Source: Glycomyces tritici (GTDB lineage Bacteria; Actinomycetota; Actinomycetes; Mycobacteriales; Micromonosporaceae). From it: a stretch of DNA of 64,000 nt. Positions 1 through 9,402 of the stretch are shown piece by piece. Made by a program: the position numbers and the translations under genes. The notes beneath the pieces are model-generated. The model worked only from the letters and a program-made list of their open reading frames with translations, ran no database searches and had not been told where the DNA came from. The stretch is from contig NZ_JAUEMJ010000002.1 of assembly GCF_030403505.1 (NCBI RefSeq), positions 650,786 to 714,785 on the forward strand. The letters are read 5' to 3'. Numbering within the stretch: position 1 is the first letter of the stretch; each line of letters begins with the position of its first letter.

Positions 1-16
1 CGCCTCGGTCTTGCAG

Positions 17-59
17 AAAAAGGGCCGGGCCCGATCGCCGTTCGCGGCGATCGGGCCCG
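17..59 (-). terminator. Rho-independent terminator
   Basis: A perfect 15-bp inverted repeat (26-40 and 45-59) closes on a TTCG tetraloop. On the minus strand it is followed by a T5 run (21-17). It lies 7 bp beyond the stop codon of the antirepressor-like gene and is the clearest intrinsic terminator in the window. Confidence 0.88.
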
Positions 60-66
60 TTCGCCG

Positions 67-582
67 TCACGGGCGGTTGTCGTCCGGGCGGGCGCGGTCG
101 TTGTCGCGTTTGAGCGGCAGGGCCGCCGAGGTGCCGAGGCGCTGCCGCAGCTCGGAGAGGCCCTTCAGCGTGATGCGCAGCTGCGGTGCGTCCAGGAGGA
201 GCTCGCCGGTGCGCGGGTGGTGGTGGGACTGCGGGATCTCGGTGAGCCAGCCGGCGTCGACGGCGGACTGGCGGGCGCGCCAGGCGTGGTCGCGCCGCTG
301 CCGGTAGGCCCAGCGGAGGTCGCCCAGCGTCCTGAACAGACGGTTCTGGCCGAGGTCGATGGCCGGGTCGCGGGAGAGGATCTTCGCCGCGTCCGCGGCG
401 GAGAAGGTGCCGCGCGCCGAGGCCAGGCGGTGCCAGGACTCGGCGGCGGGCGCGAGGGCCTCGAGGTGGGATTCGGCCGTGTCGGCGCGATCGGCCTCCT
501 CCAGCACCATCAGGGCGAGGTCGCGGTTGGTGAGACCGCGGGGGTCGCGGTGCGCAGTGCGCGGGCTTGGGGTGATGTTCAT
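67..582 (-). CDS. Phage antirepressor KilAC-like domain protein
   Basis: 171 aa. The C-terminal half resembles the phage antirepressor C-terminal (ANT/KilAC) domain: an AKILSRDP helix, then GQNRLFRTLGDLRW, a run of basic residues, AVDAGWLTEIPQS, and a closing RITLKGLSELRQRLG. Family members bind DNA or repressors in prophages, but stand-alone copies are common in actinomycete chromosomes. The N-terminal third has no BRO or Rha domain I recognise. I chose ATG 582 because GGAGTGG lies just upstream; an in-frame start at 672 has no such site. No phage genes surround it, so it looks like an orphan or domesticated gene. Its role is unknown. Confidence 0.72.
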   Translation of the reverse strand: MNITPSPRTAHRDPRGLTNRDLALMVLEEADRADTAESHLEALAPAAESWHRLASARGTFSAADAAKILSRDPAIDLGQNRLFRTLGDLRWAYRQRRDHAWRARQSAVDAGWLTEIPQSHHHPRTGELLLDAPQLRITLKGLSELRQRLGTSAALPLKRDNDRARPDDNRP

Positions 583-691
583 GCATCCACTCCGTTCGTC
601 GTGCTCTCCCCCGATTCTATGCGGGGGGTACGACATTCCGTCCGCGCGCGAACTCGCGGATGCACAGGTCAACGGCCGAATTTCCGGCCGG

Positions 692-1855
692 TCAGAGACC
701 CGCCAGATAGGACTCGAGGGTCGCGGCGTACGCGGCCGGGTCCTCGTTCCAGGACGCGGTGTGGCCCGAGGCGGTCTCCATGACGGTGGTCTGCGCGGGG
801 TCGAGCATCTCGGCGAAGTCGAGGGTCGCGGTGTGGTCCACGGTCTCGTCGGCGGTGTCCACGTAGAGCAGGATCGGCAGGTCGAACTCGTCCGCGAAGT
901 TGCGCTGGTCGAGGTCGTCGAAGTCGATGTCCGCGCGGAACTCGACGATGCGCTTGGCGGCCCAAGTGATCGGGGCGATGACGTCGCGGTCGGCGGCCTG
1001 CATGTCGAGGGTCGAGTTCCAGTCCATGACGGGCGAGTCGAAGACCAGGCCTTCGACCACCGAGGGGTCGTCGAGGTGGCGGTAGGCGGTGGCGATGACC
1101 GCGCCGCCCATGGACCAGCCGTGCAGGATCACGGACTCCGCGCCGTTCGCGAGGGCGTAGTCGACGGCGGCGATCACGTCCTCGCTCTCGTGCGCGCCGA
1201 GTGCGTGCATCCCGTTGGGGGCCTTGGGCGCGCCTTCGTCGTTGCGGTAGGTGACGGCGAGGACGGGGTAGCCGTGGCCGGCGTAGAGCCCGACGCCGCG
1301 CAGGGTCTCGGCCGGGGCGGCGTTGCGGCCGTGGACGGTGATGACCCAGGTGCCGGCGTTGGGCGAGGCGGGGTCGCTCGGGACGTGCCAGGCGGGCATG
1401 TCGCCCAGGTCGGCCGGAACCTCGACGTCCGCGAAGTCGAGGCCGAGGCCGGTCTTCGGGTCGTCGCGGAAGGTCCACTTGTCGATGCGGGCCTTCGTGC
1501 CCGCGGCGAGGTCGCCGAAGAGGACCGAGTCGACCGCGCGGGTCACCGTCTCGTCGTCGCTGGCGAGGACGTCGCCGAGCACGGCCTGGCCGTCCTCCCA
1601 CTGGAGGCCCCAGGTGCCGGGCGCCTCGGAGGCCGCGGTGAGCGGGAGGGTCACCGTGGCGCCGTCGGCGGCGACGACCTCGAGCCCGTACGGGTCCTCC
1701 TCATGCGAGACGTTGATGACCTCGCCGGAGAAGTACCAGCCGGCCGCGCCGAGCGCGCCGAGGGCGAGCACCAGCAGCACGGAGAGCGTGATGACGACCG
1801 GGCGCAGCCAGCGCCGCTTGCGAGCCGGAGCGTCGGTTTCCAGGGTGGTCTTCAC
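692..1855 (-). CDS. Membrane-anchored alpha/beta hydrolase
   Basis: 387 aa, GTG start with GAGGA six bases upstream. A basic N-terminus precedes one membrane helix (about residues 18-41), so the catalytic domain is probably outside the membrane on an uncleaved anchor. The nucleophile elbow GWSMGG puts the serine near 248. An acidic residue in the VDTADE segment (about 333-337) and the histidine in SGHTASWN (about 365) complete a plausible triad. The region ahead of the elbow (VITVHGRNAA) is the usual oxyanion-hole strand. Family members are esterases or peptidases, and the substrate cannot be read from sequence. It is followed downstream by the antirepressor gene on the same strand. Confidence 0.85.
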   Translation of the reverse strand: MKTTLETDAPARKRRWLRPVVITLSVLLVLALGALGAAGWYFSGEVINVSHEEDPYGLEVVAADGATVTLPLTAASEAPGTWGLQWEDGQAVLGDVLASDDETVTRAVDSVLFGDLAAGTKARIDKWTFRDDPKTGLGLDFADVEVPADLGDMPAWHVPSDPASPNAGTWVITVHGRNAAPAETLRGVGLYAGHGYPVLAVTYRNDEGAPKAPNGMHALGAHESEDVIAAVDYALANGAESVILHGWSMGGAVIATAYRHLDDPSVVEGLVFDSPVMDWNSTLDMQAADRDVIAPITWAAKRIVEFRADIDFDDLDQRNFADEFDLPILLYVDTADETVDHTATLDFAEMLDPAQTTVMETASGHTASWNEDPAAYAATLESYLAGL

Positions 1856-1935
1856 GTGGCGTCCTCGGAGGTCAAGCGGGAGGGTGACCGCTCGATCCTA
1901 GTGCGCCCGCGCTCGGGTCGCCTCGGACGAGGGTG

Positions 1936-2844
1936 CTAGTCCCCCAGGGCGAGGAGGCGCTTGCGCGCGTCGTGCGCGGAGGCGGCGTGCGCGTCCATGT
2001 CGGCCCACGGGTCGCTCTTGCGGGCGAGGCGCCTGCGCATGGACGCGGGGCTCTGGCCGTTCGGGGTCGCGCGGCCGAGCTCGTCCCAGTCGAGGGGCGT
2101 GGCGACGGGCGCGCCGGGGCGCGCGCGGAGCGAGTAGGGGCAGACGAACGTCTGGCCGTAGGCGTTCCGGTTGCAGTCCAGGAAGATCCGGTCGCCGCGC
2201 TTTGCCTTGCGCTGAGCGGTGGTGAGGCGGTCCGGGTCGGCGGCGGCGAGGCGGTCGGCGAGGTCGGAGGCGAACTCGCGCACGGCGTCGAAGTCGGCCG
2301 AGCGGTCGAGCGGGGCGGCCACGTGGAAGCCGCGACCGCCCGTGGCCTGCACGAACGGCGTCAGACCGACCTCGGAGAACAGGTCGCGGGCCCGGCGGGC
2401 GACCTCGCGCAAGGTGGCGACCGGGGTGCCGTCGGGCGGGTCGAGGTCGATGACGAGCCGGTCGGGGCGATCTGGTTTGTCCACTCTGGAGAGCCAGATG
2501 TGGAACTCGATGGCGGCCTGGTTCGCGAGGTAGACCAGGGCCGCCTCGTCGTCGCACACGACGTAGTCGACCGTGCCCTCCTCCGCGTCCATCCTCTCGG
2601 TCCGGATCCAGTCCGGGAAGTAGTCGGAGGCGTGCTTCTGGAAGAACCCGGACTCGCCGATGCCGTCGGGGAAGCGTCGCAGCGTCAGCGGCCGGTCGGC
2701 CAGGTGCGGGAGCATCGCCGCCGCGACCGAGCGGCAGTGCTCGACCATGTCGCCCTTGCTCACGTGGTCGTCCGGGAACAGCTCCTTCTCGACCTTGGAG
2801 AGCTTGAGGTCGTGGCCGTTGATCGTCATCGTCTGCGTCGACAT
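1936..2844 (-). CDS. LigD-type primase/polymerase domain protein
   Basis: 302 aa, corresponding to the polymerase (PolDom) module of the NHEJ protein LigD as a stand-alone protein. Visible family features are LSKVEKELFP near the N-terminus, FFQKHASDYFPDWI (about 67-80), the metal-binding VIDLDPPDG with D133 and D135, TGGRGFHV (168-175), and a further aspartate in FLDCNRN (about 223). Family members add ribonucleotides or deoxynucleotides at DNA ends with Ku and a ligase, neither of which is in this window. No clear ribosome-binding site precedes ATG 2844. It is 37 bp downstream of the sensor-kinase stop and could be cotranscribed with it. Confidence 0.9.
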   Translation of the reverse strand: MSTQTMTINGHDLKLSKVEKELFPDDHVSKGDMVEHCRSVAAAMLPHLADRPLTLRRFPDGIGESGFFQKHASDYFPDWIRTERMDAEEGTVDYVVCDDEAALVYLANQAAIEFHIWLSRVDKPDRPDRLVIDLDPPDGTPVATLREVARRARDLFSEVGLTPFVQATGGRGFHVAAPLDRSADFDAVREFASDLADRLAAADPDRLTTAQRKAKRGDRIFLDCNRNAYGQTFVCPYSLRARPGAPVATPLDWDELGRATPNGQSPASMRRRLARKSDPWADMDAHAASAHDARKRLLALGD

Positions 2845-2881
2845 GCGCGGGAGGTACCCGTGCCGGGCTGCCCGGAAACCG

Positions 2882-3982
2882 TCAGACGGGGAGCGTGAGC
2901 GTGTTGCGCCAGCCGCCGTCGGGGGTCGCGGTCCAGGTCAGCGTCCCGCCGAGGAGCGCCGCGCGCTGGTGGAGGCCGAGGAGCCCGTGCCGGGAACTCG
3001 GCAGCGGCACCGCGGTCCGGGTGGGGGCGGTGCTGGTGATCGTCAGGATGACGCCGCCGTGCTCGTGGACGAGCACGACTTCCGCGCTCGCGCCCGGGGC
3101 GTGCTTGCGGACGTTCGTCAGCGACTCCTGCACCGTGCGGTAGACCGCGCGCTCGGCGGGCGGATCGAGCTCCGGGTGCGGGCCGATGCGCAGCGTCGCC
3201 TCGATGCCGCTGCCGGCGACGAGGTCCGCGAGCTGCGCCAGCGTCGGCTGCGGGGCGAGGTCCGTGGGACCCGAGCCGCCCGCGCGCAGCACGTTCACCA
3301 TGTGCCGCAACTCGTCCAGGGTCCGCACGCTCAGCATGCGGATCGTCCCGGCCGCCTCCTTCGCCTCCGCGTCCCCAGTGCTCACCTGGAGCGCCCCGGC
3401 CCGGACCGCGATCAGGCTGACCTGGTGCGACACCACATCGTGCATCTCGCGGGCGAGCTGCGCGCGCTCCTGCGACAGCACCTTCTGCGTCGCCATCAGC
3501 TGCTCGTGCTCGCGCGCCTCGGTGATCTCCACCAGCCGCGCCGAGAGCTCGCGGCGGACCTGCACGAACTGGCCGAGGAACGCCGCCGCGGCGGCCGGGG
3601 CCAGCGCGTACGCCGCGTCCGCGAGGATCCACGAGTCGAGCGGGTACCCGGCGGCCTCGCCGACCGGCCAGATCATGCAGGTCGCCAGGACCACGGTCGC
3701 GACGGCGAGCAGCCAGCGCCGGTGGGTGCGGGTCGCGAGCGTGAACAGGGCGATGAGCGGGGCCGCGGCGGGCCCCATGAACAGGGCGACCGGCAGCGTC
3801 ACGAGGAACACCGCCATGGGCCGGCGGCGGCGCAGCAGCAGGGCGAGGACGCCCGCGCCCATGAGCCAGACGTCCCAGGTCGACTCGGCCCACCAGTAGA
3901 CGAGCCAGACGTCGAGGGCGCTCACCACGACCAGCACCGCGTCGGTCATCCACGGGCGCCACCAGCGCCGCAGCCGGTTCAC
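2882..3982 (-). CDS. NarL-type sensor histidine kinase
   Basis: 366 aa. Starts at GTG 3982, sharing the four bases GTGA with the stop codon of the upstream response regulator, a typical translationally coupled pair. The N-terminal half is hydrophobic with four to five membrane helices (about 12-140). It is followed by a short coiled segment and the HisKA_3 phosphoacceptor motif REMHDVVSH, with His near 181. The ATPase part carries VQESLTNVRKHAPG (N box) and a C-terminal HGLLGLHQRAALLGG (G box). No extracellular sensor domain is evident, so the membrane bundle probably senses. Longer in-frame translations upstream are an artefact of GC-rich sequence. Confidence 0.93.
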   Translation of the reverse strand: MNRLRRWWRPWMTDAVLVVVSALDVWLVYWWAESTWDVWLMGAGVLALLLRRRRPMAVFLVTLPVALFMGPAAAPLIALFTLATRTHRRWLLAVATVVLATCMIWPVGEAAGYPLDSWILADAAYALAPAAAAAFLGQFVQVRRELSARLVEITEAREHEQLMATQKVLSQERAQLAREMHDVVSHQVSLIAVRAGALQVSTGDAEAKEAAGTIRMLSVRTLDELRHMVNVLRAGGSGPTDLAPQPTLAQLADLVAGSGIEATLRIGPHPELDPPAERAVYRTVQESLTNVRKHAPGASAEVVLVHEHGGVILTITSTAPTRTAVPLPSSRHGLLGLHQRAALLGGTLTWTATPDGGWRNTLTLPV

Positions 3983-4623
3983 CGGCGGTCCCGCAGGAGC
4001 CCGGCGCGCTCGGCCGCGAGCGCGGCCTGGACCCGGCCGGAGACCTGGAGCTTGGTGAGGATCGCGCTCACGTGGTCCTTCACCGTGCCCACGCCGAGGT
4101 ACAGCCTGGCGGCGATCTCGCCGTTCGAGAGGCCGTCCGCGAGCAGGACCAGGATCTCGCGCTCGCGGGCGCTCAGTCGCTCGACGGGGCCGCCTGCCGG
4201 GGCGCGCCCGGCCAGGTAGCCGTCGACGACCGTGGAGGTGACCTTCGGGGAGAGGACCACGCCGTCGGCCGCGAGCGTGCGCACCTGCAGCGCGAGGTGC
4301 TCGGGGTCGGTGTCCTTGAGGAGGAACCCGGCCGCGCCCATGCGCAGGGCTGCGGCCACGTACTCGTCCGTGTCGAAGGTCGTGAGCATCGCGACGACCG
4401 GCGGCCGGGGGAGCGCGCGGAGGCGCTCCAGCACCGTGAGGCCGTCCACGTCCGGCATGCGGATGTCCAGCAGCACGACGTCCGGGTGCAGCCGCCCGAC
4501 CTCGGCCAGCGCCTGGCGGCCCGAGACCGCGGCCACCACCTCGATGTCGCCGGCGGCGTTGAGGATGTGCTGGAAGCCGGTGCGGATGAGCGCCTCGTCG
4601 TCGACCACCAGTACCCGGATCAT
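3979..4623 (-). CDS. LuxR/NarL-family response regulator
   Basis: 214 aa, the normal length for this family. The receiver domain has the acidic pocket VVDDE and the phosphorylatable Asp53 in LLDIRMP, plus the conserved T and K later (MLTTFD, LLKDTDP). The C-terminus is a LuxR-type helix-turn-helix: LSAREREILVLLADG, SNGEIAARL, GTVKDHVSAIL. ATG 4623 is chosen because GAGGAGG lies nine bases upstream and the receiver fold starts at once. It is the first gene of the pair with the kinase. The divergent membrane acyltransferase-like gene at 4832 is a plausible target but that is inference. Confidence 0.94.
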   Translation of the reverse strand: MIRVLVVDDEALIRTGFQHILNAAGDIEVVAAVSGRQALAEVGRLHPDVVLLDIRMPDVDGLTVLERLRALPRPPVVAMLTTFDTDEYVAAALRMGAAGFLLKDTDPEHLALQVRTLAADGVVLSPKVTSTVVDGYLAGRAPAGGPVERLSAREREILVLLADGLSNGEIAARLYLGVGTVKDHVSAILTKLQVSGRVQAALAAERAGLLRDRR

Positions 4624-4831
4624 GCGTGCGGCCTCCTCGTGACGGTGTCCCTGACGATTGGTAGCACGTCCGCGCCACCTCCTGCCGCACTCGGCGCGGC
4701 GGGTGCGGGCAAGACCCGCCGATCGGCGGGGGCGTTCCGGCCGGGCGGGGGATCGGATGCCGCCCGGCGGCGGGCCGACGACCGCGCATCGCCGGATGGG
4801 AAGGGGGCCCGCGCGGCCGCACGCTGGCGTC

Positions 4832-6160
4832 ATGAGCAATGTCATCGTCTTCAAGCCGCGCGAACTCGCGGCCGCACCGGAGGGCCCGCCCGCCCGGGAA
4901 GCGTCCCTGGGCCGCCTCCTCGGCATCGACGCCGCCCGCGCCCTGGCCGTGTTCGGCATGTACTACGCGCACGTCGGGCCCTTCCCCGAGGAGACGGGCA
5001 CATGGAAGAGCTTCCTCATGGAGATCCCCCACGGCCGCTCGTCCGCGCTGTTCGCGACCCTCGCCGGGCTCTCGCTCGTCCTCCTCGCGGGCGGCAGCCG
5101 CCCCAAGAGCGGCCGGCCGATGCGGCAGACCGCGGTGCGGATCGCGATCCGCTCGGTCCTGCTGCTGGCCCTCGGCTCGTGGCTGGTCGCGATGGGCACC
5201 TCGATCGTGGTGATCCTGGCGTACTACGGCCTGTTCTTCCTCCTCGCGCTGCCGTTCATCAGACTGCGGGCGCGGACGCTCGCGATCATCGCCGTCGGCG
5301 TCGGCATCGGCGGGCCGCTCCTCATCCAGTGGCTGTGGACGGTGGACACCGCGTGGATGGACTCGTTCACCGCGAAGGACCCGCTCGCGATGTGGAGCGG
5401 CGAAGGACTGATCGCGCTGCTGTTCAACGGGACGTACCCGGGGCTGGCGTGGATGGCGTACGTGTTCGCGGGCATGGCGGTCGGCAAGCTCGACCTCACC
5501 CGGCTCGCGATCCAGGTGCGGCTGCTGATCATCGGCCCGGCGCTGGCCCTCCTCGGATACGGCGGCGCGTGGCTCATCGGCAAGCTCCTGCCCTCGGCGG
5601 CGACCGCCGGCTCCTCGGCCTCGGACGCGAGCTGGAAGTCGTTCGACCAGGCCATGTCGAAGGCGTTGGAGGGCAAGGACTCCGCGAACTGGGGCAAGGA
5701 GGAGTGGGAGGCGTTCGACGCCGAGCACGCCTCGATCTGGGAGCTGGCGCCCGACGAGAAGGTCATGGGCGGCGGCGGCTTCGACTGGACGGGCCTGGCG
5801 TCGGCGAGCCCGCACTCCAACATGCCCCTCGAACTGGCCGGGAACATCGGCGTCGCGCTCACGATCATCGCCGGACTCGTGTTCCTCTTGGGCCGCTTCG
5901 GAAAGCTCCGGTTCTGGCTCGCGCCGCTCATCGCGGTCGGCTCGACGTCGCTGACGGCGTACGTCGCGCACATCGCGGCCGTCTGGTACCTCGTCGACCA
6001 CCCCGCCAACGGGGTCGGCTACGCGACCGGCTGGCGCATGTGGGCGCTCTTCGTCGTGACCATGCTGGTCTTCGCGCCGATCTGGAAGCGGTTCTTCAAG
6101 CGCGGGCCGCTCGAGTACCCGATGTACTGGGCGACCCTGCCCGCGAAGCTCGTCAAATAG
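4832..6160 (+). CDS. Multipass membrane protein, DUF1624/DUF418-like
   Basis: 442 aa, ten or more hydrophobic helices. The opening LGRLLGIDAARALAVFGMYYAH is typical of the DUF1624 (heparan-alpha-glucosaminide N-acetyltransferase-like) and DUF418 families, membrane proteins thought to transfer acyl groups. An unusually hydrophilic, charged loop of about 80 residues sits between helices (about 255-335). The C-terminal helices with SLTAYVAHIAAVWYL match the DUF418 end. Function is unproven for most members. It is transcribed divergently from the two-component system with a 208-bp gap that contains no promoter I would call with confidence. A strong bidirectional terminator follows. Confidence 0.75.
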   Translation: MSNVIVFKPRELAAAPEGPPAREASLGRLLGIDAARALAVFGMYYAHVGPFPEETGTWKSFLMEIPHGRSSALFATLAGLSLVLLAGGSRPKSGRPMRQTAVRIAIRSVLLLALGSWLVAMGTSIVVILAYYGLFFLLALPFIRLRARTLAIIAVGVGIGGPLLIQWLWTVDTAWMDSFTAKDPLAMWSGEGLIALLFNGTYPGLAWMAYVFAGMAVGKLDLTRLAIQVRLLIIGPALALLGYGGAWLIGKLLPSAATAGSSASDASWKSFDQAMSKALEGKDSANWGKEEWEAFDAEHASIWELAPDEKVMGGGGFDWTGLASASPHSNMPLELAGNIGVALTIIAGLVFLLGRFGKLRFWLAPLIAVGSTSLTAYVAHIAAVWYLVDHPANGVGYATGWRMWALFVVTMLVFAPIWKRFFKRGPLEYPMYWATLPAKLVK

Positions 6161-6178
6161 GGCTCCCCGAACCGGGAG

Positions 6179-6219
6179 CCGCGGACCGGCCCGATCTGGG
6201 GGCGAAGGCCGGTCCGCGG
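6179..6219. terminator. Bidirectional hairpin terminator
   Basis: Perfect 13-bp inverted repeat (6179-6191 with 6207-6219) between the convergent membrane-protein and LysR genes, with no marked T run. It probably ends both transcripts. Confidence 0.7.
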
Positions 6220-6225
6220 TTCCCT

Positions 6226-7119
6226 CTAGGCTCCGGTCGCTTCCCTTGCGGCGGTGATGAAGTCGGCCAGCGCGGGGGTCGGACTCGCGGCTTTCGGCCA
6301 GGCCAGGGCCACGGTGCTCGGGGTGATGCCGGTGACCTCGCGGTAGACGATGTCGGGCCGCGCGTAGTAGCGGGCAGCGCTGTCCGGGGCCAGCGCTATG
6401 CCGTCGCCGTTCGCGATCGCGCTCAGCCAGTCGTCCGGATGCTCCGTCACCGCACCGATCCTCACCGGGCGGCCGCCGCGGGCCTCGGCGGCGATCCAGT
6501 GGTCGCGGAAGGCCCCGGTCGCGCCCGGGGCGGCGATGAACGGCTCGTCGAGCAGGTCGTCGATGCAGAGCGTGCCGTGATGCGCGAGCGGGTGGTTCGC
6601 CGCCATGGCGACGCAGCGGGGCTCGGTGAGCAGCGGCAGGAGGCGGCAGTCCTCCTGGCCGGGGAAGGGCAGCCGCATGAACGCGGCCTCGACCTCGCCG
6701 GAGACCAGGGCTGCGGCGGGCGCTCCCCAGCTCGCCTGGCGCATCTCCACCCGCCAGTCGGGCCGCCGCGTCCGGAACCCGGCGATGACGTCCTGGGTCT
6801 TCTCGTTGGCGGCGCTGGCGAGGAAGCCGATCCTGAGCACTTTGGAGGCTTCGGCTTCGGCGGCGCGGACGGCGCGTTCGGCGCGGTCCCATGCGTCCAG
6901 GACCGCGGGTACGGCTCGGGCCAGGGCGTGGCCGGGCCCGGTGAGCGCCATGCCGGACCGGGAGCGTTCGAAGAGGGACGCGCCGAGCTGGTCTTCGAGT
7001 TGGCGGATCTGCTTGGTCAGCGCGGGCTGGGAGATGTAGAGGCGTGCGGCGGCCCTGGTGAGGTTCCCTTCCTCGGCGACGGCCCGAAAGTAGCGGAGGA
7101 GCCTGGTGTCCACATCCAT
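6226..7119 (-). CDS. LysR-family transcriptional regulator
   Basis: 297 aa, standard LysR length. The N-terminal winged HTH has LLRYFRAVAEEGNLTRAAARLYISQPALTKQIRQLE and GASLFERSRSGMALT across the first 65 residues. The rest is the periplasmic-binding-like effector domain, opening with KVLRIGFLASAANEK. It is divergent from a DoxX-like membrane gene with a 91-bp gap, the classical arrangement for a LysR regulator and its target. A perfect palindrome overlaps its own start codon, implying autoregulation. The effector is unknown. Confidence 0.92.
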   Translation of the reverse strand: MDVDTRLLRYFRAVAEEGNLTRAAARLYISQPALTKQIRQLEDQLGASLFERSRSGMALTGPGHALARAVPAVLDAWDRAERAVRAAEAEASKVLRIGFLASAANEKTQDVIAGFRTRRPDWRVEMRQASWGAPAAALVSGEVEAAFMRLPFPGQEDCRLLPLLTEPRCVAMAANHPLAHHGTLCIDDLLDEPFIAAPGATGAFRDHWIAAEARGGRPVRIGAVTEHPDDWLSAIANGDGIALAPDSAARYYARPDIVYREVTGITPSTVALAWPKAASPTPALADFITAAREATGA

Positions 7120-7132
7120 AACCGCAGGTTAT
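7118..7132. promoter_or_regulatory. Candidate LysR operator (T-N11-A palindrome)
   Basis: ATAACC-GCA-GGTTAT is a perfect inverted repeat and contains the T-N11-A signature of LysR-type regulators. It overlaps the lysR start codon and lies 79 bp before the DoxX-like start. Assignment to this LysR protein is inferred from position. Confidence 0.62.
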
Positions 7133-7210
7133 CGATGCATGTATTGGACGGTGCGGGTGGGGCGTCGGAGACTGGGCTGGTCAACCGGAGCCTCGTCAGG
7201 AAGCCGTCCC

Positions 7211-7558
7211 ATGGTCATCGCGCTCGTCGCCGTCACGTTCGTCAACGTCCTGTTCAATGCGGTCGAGTCCGTCGCGAACTTCATGAAGGCCGATTGGGTC
7301 AAGGCCAACTCGCACGCGGTCGGCGTGCCGGACTCGTGGCTGCCGCTCCTCGGCCTCGTCAAGGGCGCGGCCGCGGTCGGGCTGGCGGTCGGGTTGTTCT
7401 GGCGGCCGCTGGGGATCGCCGCCGCGGTCGGGCTCGTGCTGTTCTTCGTCCTCGCGACGGCGCTCCACATTCGGCACCGGGTCTTCCACAACTTCTACGG
7501 CCCGCTCTTGTTCTTGTCGCTCAGCGTCGCCGTGCTGTGGCTGATGATCATCGCTTGA
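7211..7558 (+). CDS. DoxX-like small membrane protein
   Basis: 115 aa with four predicted membrane helices, matching the DoxX-like family in size and pattern: a first helix with ALVAVTFVNVLFNAVES, a short loop with PDSWLPLLGLVKGAAAVGLAVGL, and a last helix ending VAVLWLMIIA. I use ATG 7211, preceded by AGGAAG; a start at 7106 would add a basic, non-membrane stretch covering the operator. Proteins of this family are often linked to redox or quinone stress in actinobacteria, but no activity can be read here. Likely the regulated partner of the divergent LysR gene. Confidence 0.8.
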   Translation: MVIALVAVTFVNVLFNAVESVANFMKADWVKANSHAVGVPDSWLPLLGLVKGAAAVGLAVGLFWRPLGIAAAVGLVLFFVLATALHIRHRVFHNFYGPLLFLSLSVAVLWLMIIA

Positions 7559-7574
7559 GCTGCAACGCGAAGCG

Positions 7575-7602
7575 GTCGGCGGGACCGCGAGGTCCCGCCG
7601 AC
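7575..7602. terminator. Hairpin terminator
   Basis: Perfect 12-bp stem (7575-7586 with 7591-7602) with a GCGA (GNRA) tetraloop between the convergent DoxX-like and chitinase genes. No T run; it probably serves both strands. Confidence 0.7.
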
Positions 7603-7623
7603 CTGACGGGTCAGCCTATGGAG

Positions 7624-9081
<1,458 letters not shown>

Positions 9082-9148
9082 TGTTCCTCCCAAAAGTAAA
9101 GAGACTTAACTGATAGGTATCTTTATTTTTACGGGAACGCGGATTGAA

Positions 9149-9178
9149 GTCAAGGATTTACATCGAAAAATTTCAATG
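9149..9178 (-). promoter_or_regulatory. Candidate chitinase promoter and operator
   Basis: On the minus strand a TTGACT -35 (9154-9149) is followed by an AT-rich stretch suited to a -10. Just upstream lies an inverted repeat CATcGAAA-AA-TTTCaATG (9161-9178, one mismatch per arm). This is the most AT-rich patch of the window. It could be an operator for carbon or chitin control, but it does not match a motif I can name. The rest of the 9082-9402 gap shows no further gene. Confidence 0.4.
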
Positions 9179-9402
9179 GCCCGGTAGGTCTGAAATGGGA
9201 GCGTTCTATTGCGACGCAGCGCGACGATCGCCTCCACACTTTCGCGTTGCGCGGCTTCGCTACAGTGGTCTGCGAAGGCAGGCAGGGCCAGAGGGGCGGC
9301 ACCTTCGCGAAAGCACTCGCGAGTCGAGAGCGGACGCGGCGGCACCGCCCCTCACTCGTCCCCTTTGGAAGTCGAACCCCGATAGTGTTGGGCGGCTTGG
9401 CC

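Noticed and set aside
2882..6892. A 1336-codon minus-strand frame ending in the histidine kinase
   Set aside because: Only the last 366 codons are real; the rest runs through other genes in the wrong frame or strand.
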